In this document: positions 37,615 to 46,629 of the stretch, in pieces
Layout of the letters: the number at the start of each line of letters is the position of its first letter
Numbering within the stretch: the stretch's first letter is position 1
Assembly (NCBI RefSeq): GCF_019343195.1
Contig: NZ_RPHB01000006.1
Location: 310,001-374,000, forward strand
Direction: 5' to 3'
DNA from: Arthrospiribacter ruber
GTDB lineage: Bacteria; Bacteroidota; Bacteroidia; Cytophagales; Cyclobacteriaceae
Length of the DNA stretch: 64,000 nucleotides
Notes under the pieces: model-generated
Told to the model about the DNA's origin: nothing
The model's input: only the letters and a program-made list of their open reading frames with translations
The model's database searches: none
Translations under genes and position numbers: made by a program

Positions 37615-37622
37615 TACTTTTG
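37615..37622 (+). promoter_or_regulatory. -7-like box (TACTTTTG) overlapping an unlikely GTG start
   Basis: TACTTTTG matches TAnnTTTG and its last base is the first base of a GTG codon at 37622. If this is the promoter, transcription starts downstream of that codon, so the ATG at 37640 is the start of the acyltransferase. Weak TTTG at 37596-37599 lies only 15 bp upstream of the box, not the expected 19. Confidence 0.35.
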
Positions 37623-37639
37623 TGAAAAACAACAAGAAA

Positions 37640-38791
37640 ATGCGAAGATACGATTTGGATTGGCTCAGGGTAACCGTCTTTGGTTTGCTTATATTTTATC
37701 ATGTTGGGATGTTTTTTGTCCCTTGGGGATTTCATATCAAAAACAACATCATCTATCCTGACATCCGGTGGCCCATGCTTTTCGTCAACCAATGGAGACT
37801 GCCGATTTTATTTGTTATTTCAGGGATGGGAACCTACTATGCTTTATCCAAAAGAAACGTTTGGCAGTTTTCCGAAGAAAGGATCAAAAGACTGCTCTTG
37901 CCTTTATTGGTGGGAATGGCGCTTATAGTGCCTCCACAAGTTTATTTTGAACGGATAGCAAATGGGCAATTTTCAGGTTCTTATTTCGATTTTTGGCCTG
38001 CCTTTGCCTTTGATGGGGTGTATCCCGAAGGCAACATTTCTTGGCATCACCTTTGGTTTTTGCCTTACCTATTGATTTTTTCCTTGGTCCTTTTACCACT
38101 TTTCGTTTATCTGCGCAGACATCCAACATCCCCACTGCTAAAAACAATGAACACTTTGGCAAAGAAGCCTTTTGGACTTTTTTGCCTCATAATCCCACTA
38201 TACTTATGGGAATCACTTTTGGAACCATTTTTCCCTTCCACACACGCACTATGGGGAGATTGGTTCAATGTGGTCAATTACCTTACCTTATTTCTTTTCG
38301 GTTTCCTACTTATCTCGGTAAAGGATTCTTTTTGGAAAACTGTATTGGAAAATAGGCGCAAGTACCTTTATGCTGGAGCTGTAGGCTTTACTCTTCTCAT
38401 AGGCTTAAGGATCCTTTTTGAGGATTCCACCCTCATTCATTTTATTGAAGCAGGATTTAAAGTATTTAATCTTTGGGCCTGGATTTTGACACTATTTGGA
38501 TATGCCGCTGCCTACCTGAACAAACCTAGCAAGGTACTCTCCTACGCCAATGAGTCAGTTTACCCATTTTACATCTTACATCAGACCATCACCATAGCCA
38601 TTGGTTTTTATCTTATGGATTTGACTTGGGGGTTTTGGCCTAAATTTATCCTGATGTCTGTGGGAACATTTGCAGGTTCATGGCTTATCTATGAAATGGG
38701 CATACGAAGGTGGAGGCTGATCCGCCCCCTTTTTGGGCTGAAACCCAAAGCTGCACGGCAAACTGTACAATCCGGTAACCTCGCACCCTAA
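37640..38791 (+). CDS. Membrane acyltransferase (acyltransferase family 3)
   Basis: 383 residues from ATG 37640 (MRRYDLDWLRV, a typical family start); GTG 37622 would add six residues. About ten membrane helices. The N-terminus carries RYDLDWLRV, IFYHVGMF with the catalytic His, and RLPILFVISGMGTYYAL. The C-terminal YPFYILHQTITI matches the last conserved helix. These proteins O-acylate glycans at the membrane (MdoC/OafA type). No partner genes nearby tell the target. It ends 4 bp over the convergent phosphatase gene. Confidence 0.85.
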   Translation: MRRYDLDWLRVTVFGLLIFYHVGMFFVPWGFHIKNNIIYPDIRWPMLFVNQWRLPILFVISGMGTYYALSKRNVWQFSEERIKRLLLPLLVGMALIVPPQVYFERIANGQFSGSYFDFWPAFAFDGVYPEGNISWHHLWFLPYLLIFSLVLLPLFVYLRRHPTSPLLKTMNTLAKKPFGLFCLIIPLYLWESLLEPFFPSTHALWGDWFNVVNYLTLFLFGFLLISVKDSFWKTVLENRRKYLYAGAVGFTLLIGLRILFEDSTLIHFIEAGFKVFNLWAWILTLFGYAAAYLNKPSKVLSYANESVYPFYILHQTITIAIGFYLMDLTWGFWPKFILMSVGTFAGSWLIYEMGIRRWRLIRPLFGLKPKAARQTVQSGNLAP

Positions 38792-39930
38792 TAATTGCTG
38801 TCTTCTTCTTTCCCTTTCAAAATGACTCCCACATCGGCTTGGAGAATCCAACCCTTCTCCAAGGCCTTTTCGGCAGCTTCAATAGTATCTTTGACCAAAA
38901 GCAATTCGACCCCAAGTGTCTCCATTTCCTCGGCTATCTTTTGAACTGATTTTTCCCTTTCAGGTGCTACATGCCTGATAAAAACTTTCTTGACCCGACC
39001 AGGAAAATCCTTGATCGCCTGCAGGTATATCTCGGGATCTTCCTGACCAGAATCACCCACCAAGATAAACTGAAGCTGCTTCTCTACTTCGAAGATTTTT
39101 TCCACCTGCAATAGCTTATGGGCCGAATGACTGCCAGCGATAAACTGCTCTCTAGATAACCCAATATCCCTCAACATCAGTGGACCTTTGGGAATGCCAT
39201 GGACATCCAAAAACTCCGTCAAAAAATCATAAATATTCCAAGGTGAACTGGAAACATAAAAGAATGGATTGCTTTCAATTCCATCAGTACCTTTTTCCAT
39301 TGCTTTATAAAATTCCGCAACACCGGAAAAGGGCAATCTGGTATGGGCATTGCCAAGAAAAGTGGTCTTGAGCATTTCCCATAGCCTGGTAGCTCCGGTT
39401 GGGACAATGGTATCATCAATATCCGATATCACACCATATTCTACATTTCCAGAAGGAATAAACACTTTACCTACCACCTTGACCTCCCCCTGATTTTTGA
39501 CTATCCTATCCAATAGGGTAAGTTCTACCTCCTGCCATGGCTGATTGATTTCAAACGGAGTATTGCTTTTCATATTGATTTCAAAATAACCCTCCTCATC
39601 AGTAATCACTTCCTGTTCGAGTCCCTGAAAACTTGCCTTTACTTTGACATTTGGGATTTCCCAGGACATAAACCGCTTATACATCTTTTTGAAATTCCGC
39701 CACCTGCTATCTTCCAGATTGGAAATACCTATTCCCCGATCTCTTAATACCCTTCCCAAAAGATAGATCTCCTGGCTATTCCCAAAACCTTTATAGGGTT
39801 GTATCATGACCGTTTTTACCAAGCCAGTTTTGATACCTGTCCAAAGTTTTGCTTTGGAAAAGGTCTTTTTGATGGGATAAAGTATTGGCAATACAAACTT
39901 TTTTGAAAAACTGTTTTTACCGCTGCTCAT
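38788..39930 (-). CDS. App1-type phosphatidate phosphatase (DUF2183)
   Basis: 380 residues. The HAD-like C-terminal domain has the catalytic SDIDDTIVPTGATRLWEM (DxDDT) and LVGDSGQEDPEIY, found in yeast App1 and bacterial relatives. The N-terminal about 140 residues form a beta domain (VLRDRGIGISNLEDSRW and a Greek-key-like strand set). No signal peptide; basic N-terminus. It should dephosphorylate phosphatidate or lysophosphatidate, by family. It overlaps the acyltransferase 3' end by 4 bp on the opposite strand, so their transcripts converge. Confidence 0.87.
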   Translation of the reverse strand: MSSGKNSFSKKFVLPILYPIKKTFSKAKLWTGIKTGLVKTVMIQPYKGFGNSQEIYLLGRVLRDRGIGISNLEDSRWRNFKKMYKRFMSWEIPNVKVKASFQGLEQEVITDEEGYFEINMKSNTPFEINQPWQEVELTLLDRIVKNQGEVKVVGKVFIPSGNVEYGVISDIDDTIVPTGATRLWEMLKTTFLGNAHTRLPFSGVAEFYKAMEKGTDGIESNPFFYVSSSPWNIYDFLTEFLDVHGIPKGPLMLRDIGLSREQFIAGSHSAHKLLQVEKIFEVEKQLQFILVGDSGQEDPEIYLQAIKDFPGRVKKVFIRHVAPEREKSVQKIAEEMETLGVELLLVKDTIEAAEKALEKGWILQADVGVILKGKEEDSNY

Positions 39931-40130
39931 TTTTACAAAAGTTTTTTATGAAAGCTTGGAACCACTTCATAACGTATTTTTTCTCTTCCAATAAACCTAA
40001 TAAATTCAATTAAGAAGGGCAAACGAAGGGGATTTATTCAAAAAATTAAGACCCCTGAATTTTGAAGTTTATTCATTGAAAAACTATTACATTAAAACTT
40101 CATGAAATTAAGATGTGAAAGAAGAATTAA

Positions 40131-40334
40131 TTATTTTGGAGCTTTGGTTTGAATAAGCATAAAACAATAGAAAAAGTGTATGTAAGTTCCTTCTTGTTTA
40201 AAAACCACACCACCAACTCAGACATCGAATGGATAAAATCCATTTCTGAGATAGACCAGCAGATGTACAAAAAGTACCAATTGAGTGGGGAGGAAGTGGC
40301 ATTTATAGAAAGTATGATCAAGCCGATGGCATAA
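40131..40334 (+). pseudogene. Remnant of a type IIG (Eco57I-like) DNA methyltransferase C-terminus
   Basis: An open stretch of about 67 codons with no ATG, preceded by a stop at 40128-40130. The text NHTTNSDIEW, then SISEIDQQMYKKYQLSGE and FIESMIKPM closely resembles the last residues of Eco57I-type restriction-modification proteins (methyltransferase C-terminus). The body of the gene, about 900-1000 residues, is missing. This looks like a decayed defence gene, with AT-rich flanks. Family recognition is by pattern, not a search. Confidence 0.6.
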
Positions 40335-40343
40335 AAAGTAACC

Positions 40344-41798
40344 ATGGTCATTTCAAGATTCAATACACAAATAACACTTGAGCTTCTTCAAACGAAGCGA
40401 GAAAACCAATACTTTGAGCGAAAAGGTCTGGGAGAGAAAGATATTGCACCCACCAAGATAGCTAATGAATTGATTGGCATGCTCAATGCCGATGGAGGTG
40501 TATTGGCTTTTGGCGTTTCTAATGATGGTGAAATTCAGGATGTAAATGTCTTGGGCGAGAAGTTGAGCGATTACAGGAATTTGTATGTTGATTTCATTGA
40601 ACCCCATGGCAACATCAAATTTGAAGAAGTTGAAATTGAAGATAAGCGAATCTTCTTATACCATGTTGATCAGGACATTGAGCGGATTTTTAAGCGCAAG
40701 GATAACGAACAAATTTTCTTAAGGGTTGATGACCGAAACAAGCAACTTGACAGAGATGCGGTCAGAAATTTGGAGTATGACAAACAGATCCGAAAGTTTG
40801 AGGACGAGATAGAAGCTGAGTTTGATTTTGATGATCTTGATACAAAACTTCTAAATCGATATAAAGAAAAATTAAACTATGAGGGAGATACTTTAGAGTT
40901 ACTGGTAAAGAGGCATCTGGCAGTAAGAAAAGATGGCGTTTACAAAATAAAAAAAGCGGGGGTACTACTTTTTGCCAAAGACCCTGAAAAATATATTACT
41001 TCAGCATCACTTCGCTACATTCGGTATGAAGGTACCATAGCTCAAGTGGGTACAGAGCATAATGTTGTCAAAGATGAACGATTTGAAAATAACATCCCAT
41101 GGATTATTGATCATGTAAAAAAATTCCTGAAGGCTACATTAAAAGATTATTTCTTTTTAGATCTAGAAACAGGTCGATTTAATAAAGTACCAGAATACCC
41201 TGAAGAAGCGTGGTTGGAGGGAGTAGTAAATGCACTATGCCACCGCTCCTACAATGTACAAGGGAATGCCATTTACATCAAGCATTTCGATGATCGCCTT
41301 GAAATCTCAAACAGTGGACCACTTCCGGCACAAGTCAATGTAGAGAATATAAGAACCGAAAGGTTTTCAAGAAATCCCAGAATTGCAAGAGCTTTAGAAG
41401 ACATGGGTTTTGTAAGACAACTAAATGAAGGCGTTTCCAGAATTTACCAATCTATGGAAAAGTCGATGCTTTCAATACCTGAGTATGTAGAGAAAAATGG
41501 AAACGTTTATTTAACTCTTCGAAATAAAATAAGCAATCATACAAAAACCATTTCAGACTCAATATTGAAAAAAATTCAAAGTAATTGGATAAGTTATAAC
41601 GATACTCAAAAGAAGATCTTACAGCATCTTTTCTATCACAATCATGCCACAATAAGTGAATTAGTAGAAGTAACAGGGATTAACGATAAAACAGTTAGAC
41701 TTTATTTAAATCAGTTTATAGATAATGAAAAGGTTATTGATCGTCTAAGTGATAAACAACGAGATAAGAATGCAAAATACGCTTTTAAGAAGTTATAG
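40344..41798 (+). CDS. AlbA_2 (Schlafen-like) / ATP-binding regulator
   Basis: 484 residues. An N-terminal AlbA_2 domain (ENQYFERKGLGE, then NADGGVLAFGVSNDGE), a middle basic linker, and a GHKL-type ATP-binding region (AWLEGVVNALCHRSYNVQG, then DDRLEISNSGPLP), followed by a winged-helix-like end (ISELVEVTGINDKTVRLYL). Proteins of this architecture occur next to restriction or phage-related genes; most are uncharacterised. It follows the methyltransferase remnant by 10 bp. It has higher A+T than neighbouring genes, consistent with transfer. The function is unknown; nucleic-acid-linked regulation is inferred. Confidence 0.85.
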   Translation: MVISRFNTQITLELLQTKRENQYFERKGLGEKDIAPTKIANELIGMLNADGGVLAFGVSNDGEIQDVNVLGEKLSDYRNLYVDFIEPHGNIKFEEVEIEDKRIFLYHVDQDIERIFKRKDNEQIFLRVDDRNKQLDRDAVRNLEYDKQIRKFEDEIEAEFDFDDLDTKLLNRYKEKLNYEGDTLELLVKRHLAVRKDGVYKIKKAGVLLFAKDPEKYITSASLRYIRYEGTIAQVGTEHNVVKDERFENNIPWIIDHVKKFLKATLKDYFFLDLETGRFNKVPEYPEEAWLEGVVNALCHRSYNVQGNAIYIKHFDDRLEISNSGPLPAQVNVENIRTERFSRNPRIARALEDMGFVRQLNEGVSRIYQSMEKSMLSIPEYVEKNGNVYLTLRNKISNHTKTISDSILKKIQSNWISYNDTQKKILQHLFYHNHATISELVEVTGINDKTVRLYLNQFIDNEKVIDRLSDKQRDKNAKYAFKKL

Positions 41799-41803
41799 AG
41801 TCT

Positions 41804-41891
41804 AATAAGGAACATCGAAAATAATGCGTAAGACAATGATTATCAATTGTTTTTGATAAATAAGGAACATTTACCAAGAAATAAGGAACAT
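41804..41891 (+). repeat. Three copies of AATAAGGAACAT (NKEH-coding)
   Basis: AATAAGGAACAT occurs at 41804, 41859 and 41880, just after the AlbA_2 gene. Copies 2 and 3 are 21 bp apart and in the gene's own frame, where they read NKEHLPRNKEHQKSM before a stop. The region 41799-42140 (342 bp) has no other gene. It may be a decayed C-terminal tail of the AlbA_2 protein or a remnant of a neighbouring copy. Confidence 0.55.
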
Positions 41892-42128
41892 CAAAAATCC
41901 ATGTTCGAAATTCTCAAAAACTTGGTTACATAATCATCATTCCTATATTGATGCCGTTTGGTTAGGGTAAATTTCCAAAGTCACGTTTTGTAAATTTTGA
42001 TTGCTTTGATTTCTAATCAAACTTTCAGGCTGATCCAGATCCTTGTTTAAATTGGTTAGTGGTCAAATTACAGATATCCATTAAACCAATAAGGTAAATC
42101 TCCACTCAGAGAATAGGCTCATTTTCCC

Positions 42129-42136
42129 TACCTTTG
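42129..42136 (+). promoter_or_regulatory. -7-like element (TACCTTTG) just before rlmN
   Basis: TACCTTTG then C matches TAnnTTTG. The rlmN ATG is only 4 nt downstream of the box, so transcription would begin at or near the start codon, giving a leaderless mRNA. No clear -33 TTTG at the right distance. Confidence 0.35.
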
Positions 42137-42140
42137 CAAG

Positions 42141-43199
42141 ATGGAAAGTGCAAAAAGAGACATCAGAAAATTAAGTCTGGAGCAGTTGGAAGAGTTTTTT
42201 GTCTCTCAAGGTGATAAAAAATTCAGGGCAAAACAGGTTTATGACTGGCTGTGGAATAAATCCCTGAAAAACTTTGACGACATGAGCAATATCTCCAAAG
42301 AAACCAGAGAGATGCTCAAAGCCAACTTTTCCATCAACCATGTCAAAGTGGACCTTATGCAGCAATCCAATGATGGTACCATCAAAAATGCCGTCAAGTT
42401 ATTTGACAACAAAATTGTAGAATCAGTACTGATCCCCACCACCAAAAGAATCACCGCTTGCGTCTCTTCGCAGGTGGGTTGTAGCCTGGACTGTAATTTC
42501 TGTGCAACAGCTCGGCTGAAGCGTATGCGTAACCTGAATCCTGATGAAATTTATGATCAGGTGGTAGCCATAAAAGAAGAAGCTGAAACCTATTTCCAGA
42601 GACCTTTGACCAATATCGTCTTTATGGGGATGGGAGAACCTCTTTTGAACTACAACAATGTCATCGACGCCATAGACAAAATTACCTCTCCAGAAGGATT
42701 GGGCATGGCTCCCAGAAGGATCACGCTTTCCACAGTAGGCATTCCTAAAATGATCAAAAAAATGGCAGATGATGAAGTCCGCTTCAACTTGGCCGTTTCC
42801 CTCCATTCTGCTATCGATGAAACCAGAAGCAGGCTTATGCCCATCAATGATGTCAACCCGCTTGAAGACCTCGCCGAAGCGCTGAAATACTGGTATCAAA
42901 AAACCAAAAGAAAAGTCACTTATGAATATGTAATCTGGGACGGAATCAACGATGACGAACGCCACGCAAAAGCCCTGGCCAAATTTTGCAAAATCATCCC
43001 TTCCAAAGTCAACATCATCCAATACAATCCCATCGATGAAGGGGAGTTCAGACAGGCATCTCAAGAAGCAGTGGACATGTATGTAAGGATACTTGAAAGC
43101 AACGGTATAATTGCCAAAGTCAGAAAATCCAGGGGTCAGGATATTGATGCTGCCTGCGGTCAATTGGCCAATAAAAACGAAGTAGCTCAGATCATATAA
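42141..43199 (+). CDS. rlmN: 23S rRNA (adenine-2503-C2)-methyltransferase (dual-specificity RlmN)
   Basis: 352 residues. This radical SAM enzyme methylates C2 of A2503 in 23S rRNA and of A37 in some tRNAs in the cytoplasm. The radical SAM signature CSLDCNFC sits at residues 114, 118 and 121. The second catalytic Cys is at 339 in AACGQLANK. Other motifs: NIVFMGMGEPLLNYNN, RITLSTVG and FNLAVSLHSA. Length is normal. It lies downstream of the accessory region and has its own promoter-like box. Confidence 0.97.
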   Translation: MESAKRDIRKLSLEQLEEFFVSQGDKKFRAKQVYDWLWNKSLKNFDDMSNISKETREMLKANFSINHVKVDLMQQSNDGTIKNAVKLFDNKIVESVLIPTTKRITACVSSQVGCSLDCNFCATARLKRMRNLNPDEIYDQVVAIKEEAETYFQRPLTNIVFMGMGEPLLNYNNVIDAIDKITSPEGLGMAPRRITLSTVGIPKMIKKMADDEVRFNLAVSLHSAIDETRSRLMPINDVNPLEDLAEALKYWYQKTKRKVTYEYVIWDGINDDERHAKALAKFCKIIPSKVNIIQYNPIDEGEFRQASQEAVDMYVRILESNGIIAKVRKSRGQDIDAACGQLANKNEVAQII

Positions 43200-43271
43200 T
43201 TCTTTTATTTACAGTAGATTAATTAGGGTATAATTCATTTGGAATAAAAAAAGTTAAAAAATAAATTATTT

Positions 43272-43302
43272 TTTGAATGTATTGTATTTTTAGTTAAAAT
43301 TG
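43272..43302 (+). promoter_or_regulatory. Bacteroidota-type promoter for the TonB plug protein
   Basis: TTTG (43272-43275), 19 bp, then TAAAATTG (43295-43302). The spacing is exactly the Bacteroidota consensus and the -7 box differs from TAnnTTTG by one base. It lies 69 bp upstream of the 43371 start. Confidence 0.55.
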
Positions 43303-43370
43303 CAAAGCATAACTGAAAATCACAAAATGCCGTTAAGCCAGTAATTATTTTTACCTAATCCTATTGCCCA

Positions 43371-46070
43371 ATGAAAAAGTTTCTGTTCATCATTCCTATT
43401 GCCTTATTTTCCATTCTTTACTTCTTTTCATCATTTCAAAACAAACCAGGCATAGCTGAACTCAGTGAAAAAATCATTTCCATGATGGAAGTCTATGTGG
43501 ATGAAATCCCAGAAGAAAAAGTTTTCCTTCATCTGGACAGAAATTACTATGCCTCTGGAGACAATATTTGGTTTTCGGTCTACCTGACTGCAGGAAGTCC
43601 GGACATACCCTCACCACTTAGCAAGGTAGTATATGTGGATCTTTTGGATAGTGAAGGCAATCTGGTACAGCAAAAAACTGTACGGATTGAAGAAGGCCAT
43701 GGGTATGGTGATATTAGACTGGATGCATTCACTAAGGAGGGCAATTATGTCATCAAAGCATATTCTTACTGGCAAAAAGGTTTTGGAGATGAGGCCTTAT
43801 TCAGGTCAGATATCCAGATTCTGGACACATACAACCTCAAATTTCAACCATCTGTACAATTCGAAAAGACAGAGAACAATGACCGAATCACCTATACAGC
43901 ATCAATAGTAGGCCTTGATAAAAGACTACAGGCACTTCCCTCCCAAGAAGTCTACTATAAAATAAGCAACACCAATAGCACAGCTGAGGAAGGATCATTT
44001 TTTCTGGATGAAGAGGGGAAATATGAGCTCAGTATATTTATGGATGCCAAGGACCTCAATACGCCTACAGCACTTATACTTAGCTTTAAAGAAAATGAAG
44101 AATATAGCATTTCAAGACAATTTCTTTTGCCTTTTCCCAATAGTTCCATTGACTTACAGTTCCTGCCGGAAGGAGGAGACCTGATAGCCGGGTTCAACAA
44201 CAAAGTAGCAGTTAGGGCAATCTATCCGGATGGAAGCCCCGCAACCTTATCAGGAAAAATCAATCAGGAAGGACAGGAGATAACCTTTGAAACCAATGAC
44301 TCTGGGCTTGCATCATTTTCCATTAATCCGACCAGTACAGAAGATATTCCGGTTACAGTGACTGTAGGGGAAACTTCCTTCGAAACCAACATCACAAATG
44401 TGAAAAATGAGGGAATCAATCTTGCCGTTGATTCTTCCAATGAAAAGCTGGTCAATATTCTGATCCAATCCAAAGGGTATGAAAATATCTCCCCTTCCGG
44501 AGAGGCGCTTCTGGTAGTTCATGCGAGAGGAAGGATAGGCCACATGCAGGTAATCAACCTTTCCAATGGAGTGGGTGGTGCTAGGATAAACAAAAGTCAG
44601 CTGGTACCTGGAGTTAACCAACTTACAATTTTTGAACCTGAAGGTACACCACTTGCTGAAAGAATGGTGTTTGTTCCTTTTGAAAATGAGTTAAAATTAA
44701 AGCTAAACGCTTCCACTAAGAGCACTAAAGCAAGAGAAAAAAATACTTGGGAAGTAAATATAGAAGGGGATGGATTTGAAGGTGGAGCTTACTCGGTGGC
44801 CATCGTGGATGCCAATGAGATGCCTTTCACTACCAGTTCCAGTATCAATTCCTACCTCAAGCTTGAATCAGAGCTTCGTGGGAAAATCCATGATGCCAAA
44901 AGCTTACTTGGACAAGACCGGAATGATGAGGGCATAGAATTGATCATGCTTACCCATGGCTGGAAGAGGTTCAATTGGAAGGACTTGTTGGCCGGGAACT
45001 TTGAAAACAAAAACTTCATTGAACAGGGGATCAATATCACAGGAACAGTTAAACCGAAAGGTGACCGTAAAAGAGGAGTGACCGGAGGCAATATGACGGT
45101 ATATTCCAAAGGTCAGTCAGAGGATTTTATTTCTTTGGAATTTGGAGAAAACGGTAAATTCATCATTGATGACATGGATTTTTCCGACACCACTTTTCTC
45201 ACCATTTCAGCCAAAGACCGAAGACATAAGGAATTTGTGGACTTGGAGCTCGACCCTCCTTTATCTAAGTATTCTACTTGGGAGAATTTTGAACCCAAAC
45301 TCCAAAACTTCAATATTTCCGAAGCATTGAGGTCCTATCTCAATACCGCAGAAAAAAGAACCTCTGCAAATAGGGCTTTCGGAGATATAAATGACATTAA
45401 GCTGGATGAATTCATTATTCAATCGAAAAGATTTGACTCCTCAGAAGAAGACATTACCAGGATTTTCGGAAAAGGAGACGCCTCTCTAAAACCTGAAGAT
45501 ATAGGAGGTTTTGATGGTTTTATTGATATTTTTCAACTGTTGCAAGGAAGATTTGCAGGCGTGAGGGTAGTATCAGATCTGCAGGGTTCTGCCACTATTA
45601 CCATTAGAGGTGTTGGATCCATCACAGGAGGCGGAAATCCCATGATATTATTGGATAACACCCCCGTTGATATCAGTTTCGCGAGCACTATTCCTCCAAG
45701 CGACTTGGCTGCCATCGAAATCTTCAAATCAGCAGCTTCTCTTGCTATATTTGGAAGCGCAGCGGGAAATGGTGCGATAGCTCTTTACACCAAGAGAGGG
45801 GCAGGGATAGGGAATATCGGTGATGGAGTATTCAACCTCCGATTTCCTGGATATTCAACAGTAAGTGAATTCTACATGCCAAAATATGACAGAGAAAATC
45901 CCACGGCACCGGATTTTAGATCAACGCTTTACTGGAATCCAAAACTGGAATGGACGGGAAACTCCGCTAAGGTCGAATTCTTCAACAACGACATAGTAGA
46001 AAAGTATAAAATCATCATTCAGGGAATGGATAAGTTTGGAAGACTCTCCTATTACGAAGAAGAGCTTTAA
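43371..46070 (+). CDS. MG2-type/TonB plug-domain protein without a barrel
   Basis: 899 residues with an N-terminal hydrophobic signal/anchor. Macroglobulin-like domains follow (VFLHLDRNYYASGDNIWFSV, the MG2 opener), then further beta domains, and near residues 717-812 a TonB-receptor plug (LLQGRFAGVRVV, ITIRGVGSITGG, PMILLDNTPVD). The 22-strand barrel expected after a plug is absent; the protein ends about 85 residues later. These plug-only proteins accompany TonB-linked systems in Bacteroidota. Envelope location is expected; substrate unknown. Good promoter upstream, strong terminator downstream. Confidence 0.85.
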   Translation: MKKFLFIIPIALFSILYFFSSFQNKPGIAELSEKIISMMEVYVDEIPEEKVFLHLDRNYYASGDNIWFSVYLTAGSPDIPSPLSKVVYVDLLDSEGNLVQQKTVRIEEGHGYGDIRLDAFTKEGNYVIKAYSYWQKGFGDEALFRSDIQILDTYNLKFQPSVQFEKTENNDRITYTASIVGLDKRLQALPSQEVYYKISNTNSTAEEGSFFLDEEGKYELSIFMDAKDLNTPTALILSFKENEEYSISRQFLLPFPNSSIDLQFLPEGGDLIAGFNNKVAVRAIYPDGSPATLSGKINQEGQEITFETNDSGLASFSINPTSTEDIPVTVTVGETSFETNITNVKNEGINLAVDSSNEKLVNILIQSKGYENISPSGEALLVVHARGRIGHMQVINLSNGVGGARINKSQLVPGVNQLTIFEPEGTPLAERMVFVPFENELKLKLNASTKSTKAREKNTWEVNIEGDGFEGGAYSVAIVDANEMPFTTSSSINSYLKLESELRGKIHDAKSLLGQDRNDEGIELIMLTHGWKRFNWKDLLAGNFENKNFIEQGINITGTVKPKGDRKRGVTGGNMTVYSKGQSEDFISLEFGENGKFIIDDMDFSDTTFLTISAKDRRHKEFVDLELDPPLSKYSTWENFEPKLQNFNISEALRSYLNTAEKRTSANRAFGDINDIKLDEFIIQSKRFDSSEEDITRIFGKGDASLKPEDIGGFDGFIDIFQLLQGRFAGVRVVSDLQGSATITIRGVGSITGGGNPMILLDNTPVDISFASTIPPSDLAAIEIFKSAASLAIFGSAAGNGAIALYTKRGAGIGNIGDGVFNLRFPGYSTVSEFYMPKYDRENPTAPDFRSTLYWNPKLEWTGNSAKVEFFNNDIVEKYKIIIQGMDKFGRLSYYEEEL

Positions 46071-46091
46071 ATAGACTTTTCAAGAATCAAA

Positions 46092-46116
46092 AGCCCCACA
46101 ATTGGGGCTTTTTTTA
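46092..46116 (+). terminator. Rho-independent terminator after the TonB plug gene
   Basis: AGCCCCA-CAAT-TGGGGCT forms a 7-bp perfect stem with a CAAT loop followed by TTTTTTT. It sits 22 bp after the stop codon at 46070. Confidence 0.9.
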
Positions 46117-46136
46117 TTTCTTGCTATCTTGAGCAA

Positions 46137-46619
46137 ATGAAAAAACTTCTCTTAATATTTTCTATGTTTTCTGTAATGGGCATTGCAAATGCACAAGAGC
46201 AGGGTGATATCAGGCTTCAGCTAGGTGCAGACTATAGACTTCAAATCAATGAAGTTGGTGCCAATGCTGGAATTGAATACCTATTTGTGGACAACTTTTC
46301 CATTGCTCCAAATTTCACCTATCTTTTCCCCGCTGAGAGGATTTTGATGATGAATCTCAATGTAGACCTCAGGTATTACCTCACTCAGGGAGTTTCCCAA
46401 GTTTATATTCTAGGAGGATATAACAATTATTGGGAAAATTTCCAGCCGGGACTTCCCGGACAATCCAGAACACGCCCAGGAGGTAATTTTGGAGCCGGTG
46501 CCTTTTTTGACGTCGGGGAAACATTGGGTTTTATTACTGAATTCAAAATACAAAGTCAGAATACCAGATTACCCGTTCTTAGGCTTGGGGTTGTGCTGAA
46601 TTTAGGAGGAAGGTACTAA
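46137..46619 (+). CDS. Small outer-membrane beta-barrel protein
   Basis: 160 residues with a signal peptide (MKKLLLIFSMFSVMGIANAQ). Alternating strands with aromatic girdles (YLFVDNFSIAPNFTYLF, VDLRYYL, VYILGGYNNYW, NFGAGAFFDVG, VLNLGGRY) match an eight-strand OmpX/OmpA-like barrel. C-terminal Tyr after an LGGR strand is typical of outer-membrane insertion. Function unknown; probably a small porin or adhesion-type barrel. It lies between two strong terminators, so it is a single-gene unit. Confidence 0.8.
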   Translation: MKKLLLIFSMFSVMGIANAQEQGDIRLQLGADYRLQINEVGANAGIEYLFVDNFSIAPNFTYLFPAERILMMNLNVDLRYYLTQGVSQVYILGGYNNYWENFQPGLPGQSRTRPGGNFGAGAFFDVGETLGFITEFKIQSQNTRLPVLRLGVVLNLGGRY

Positions 46620-46629
46620 TACGAAAAAA

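Noticed and set aside
40131-40334. Stand-alone small gene from a TTG at 40149
   Set aside because: No ATG, a stop just upstream, and the sequence reads as the end of a larger methyltransferase, so a remnant is more likely.
42423-43163. 246-codon open frame antisense to rlmN
   Set aside because: It is fully inside rlmN, whose frame has all catalytic motifs; a long antisense frame follows from codon bias.
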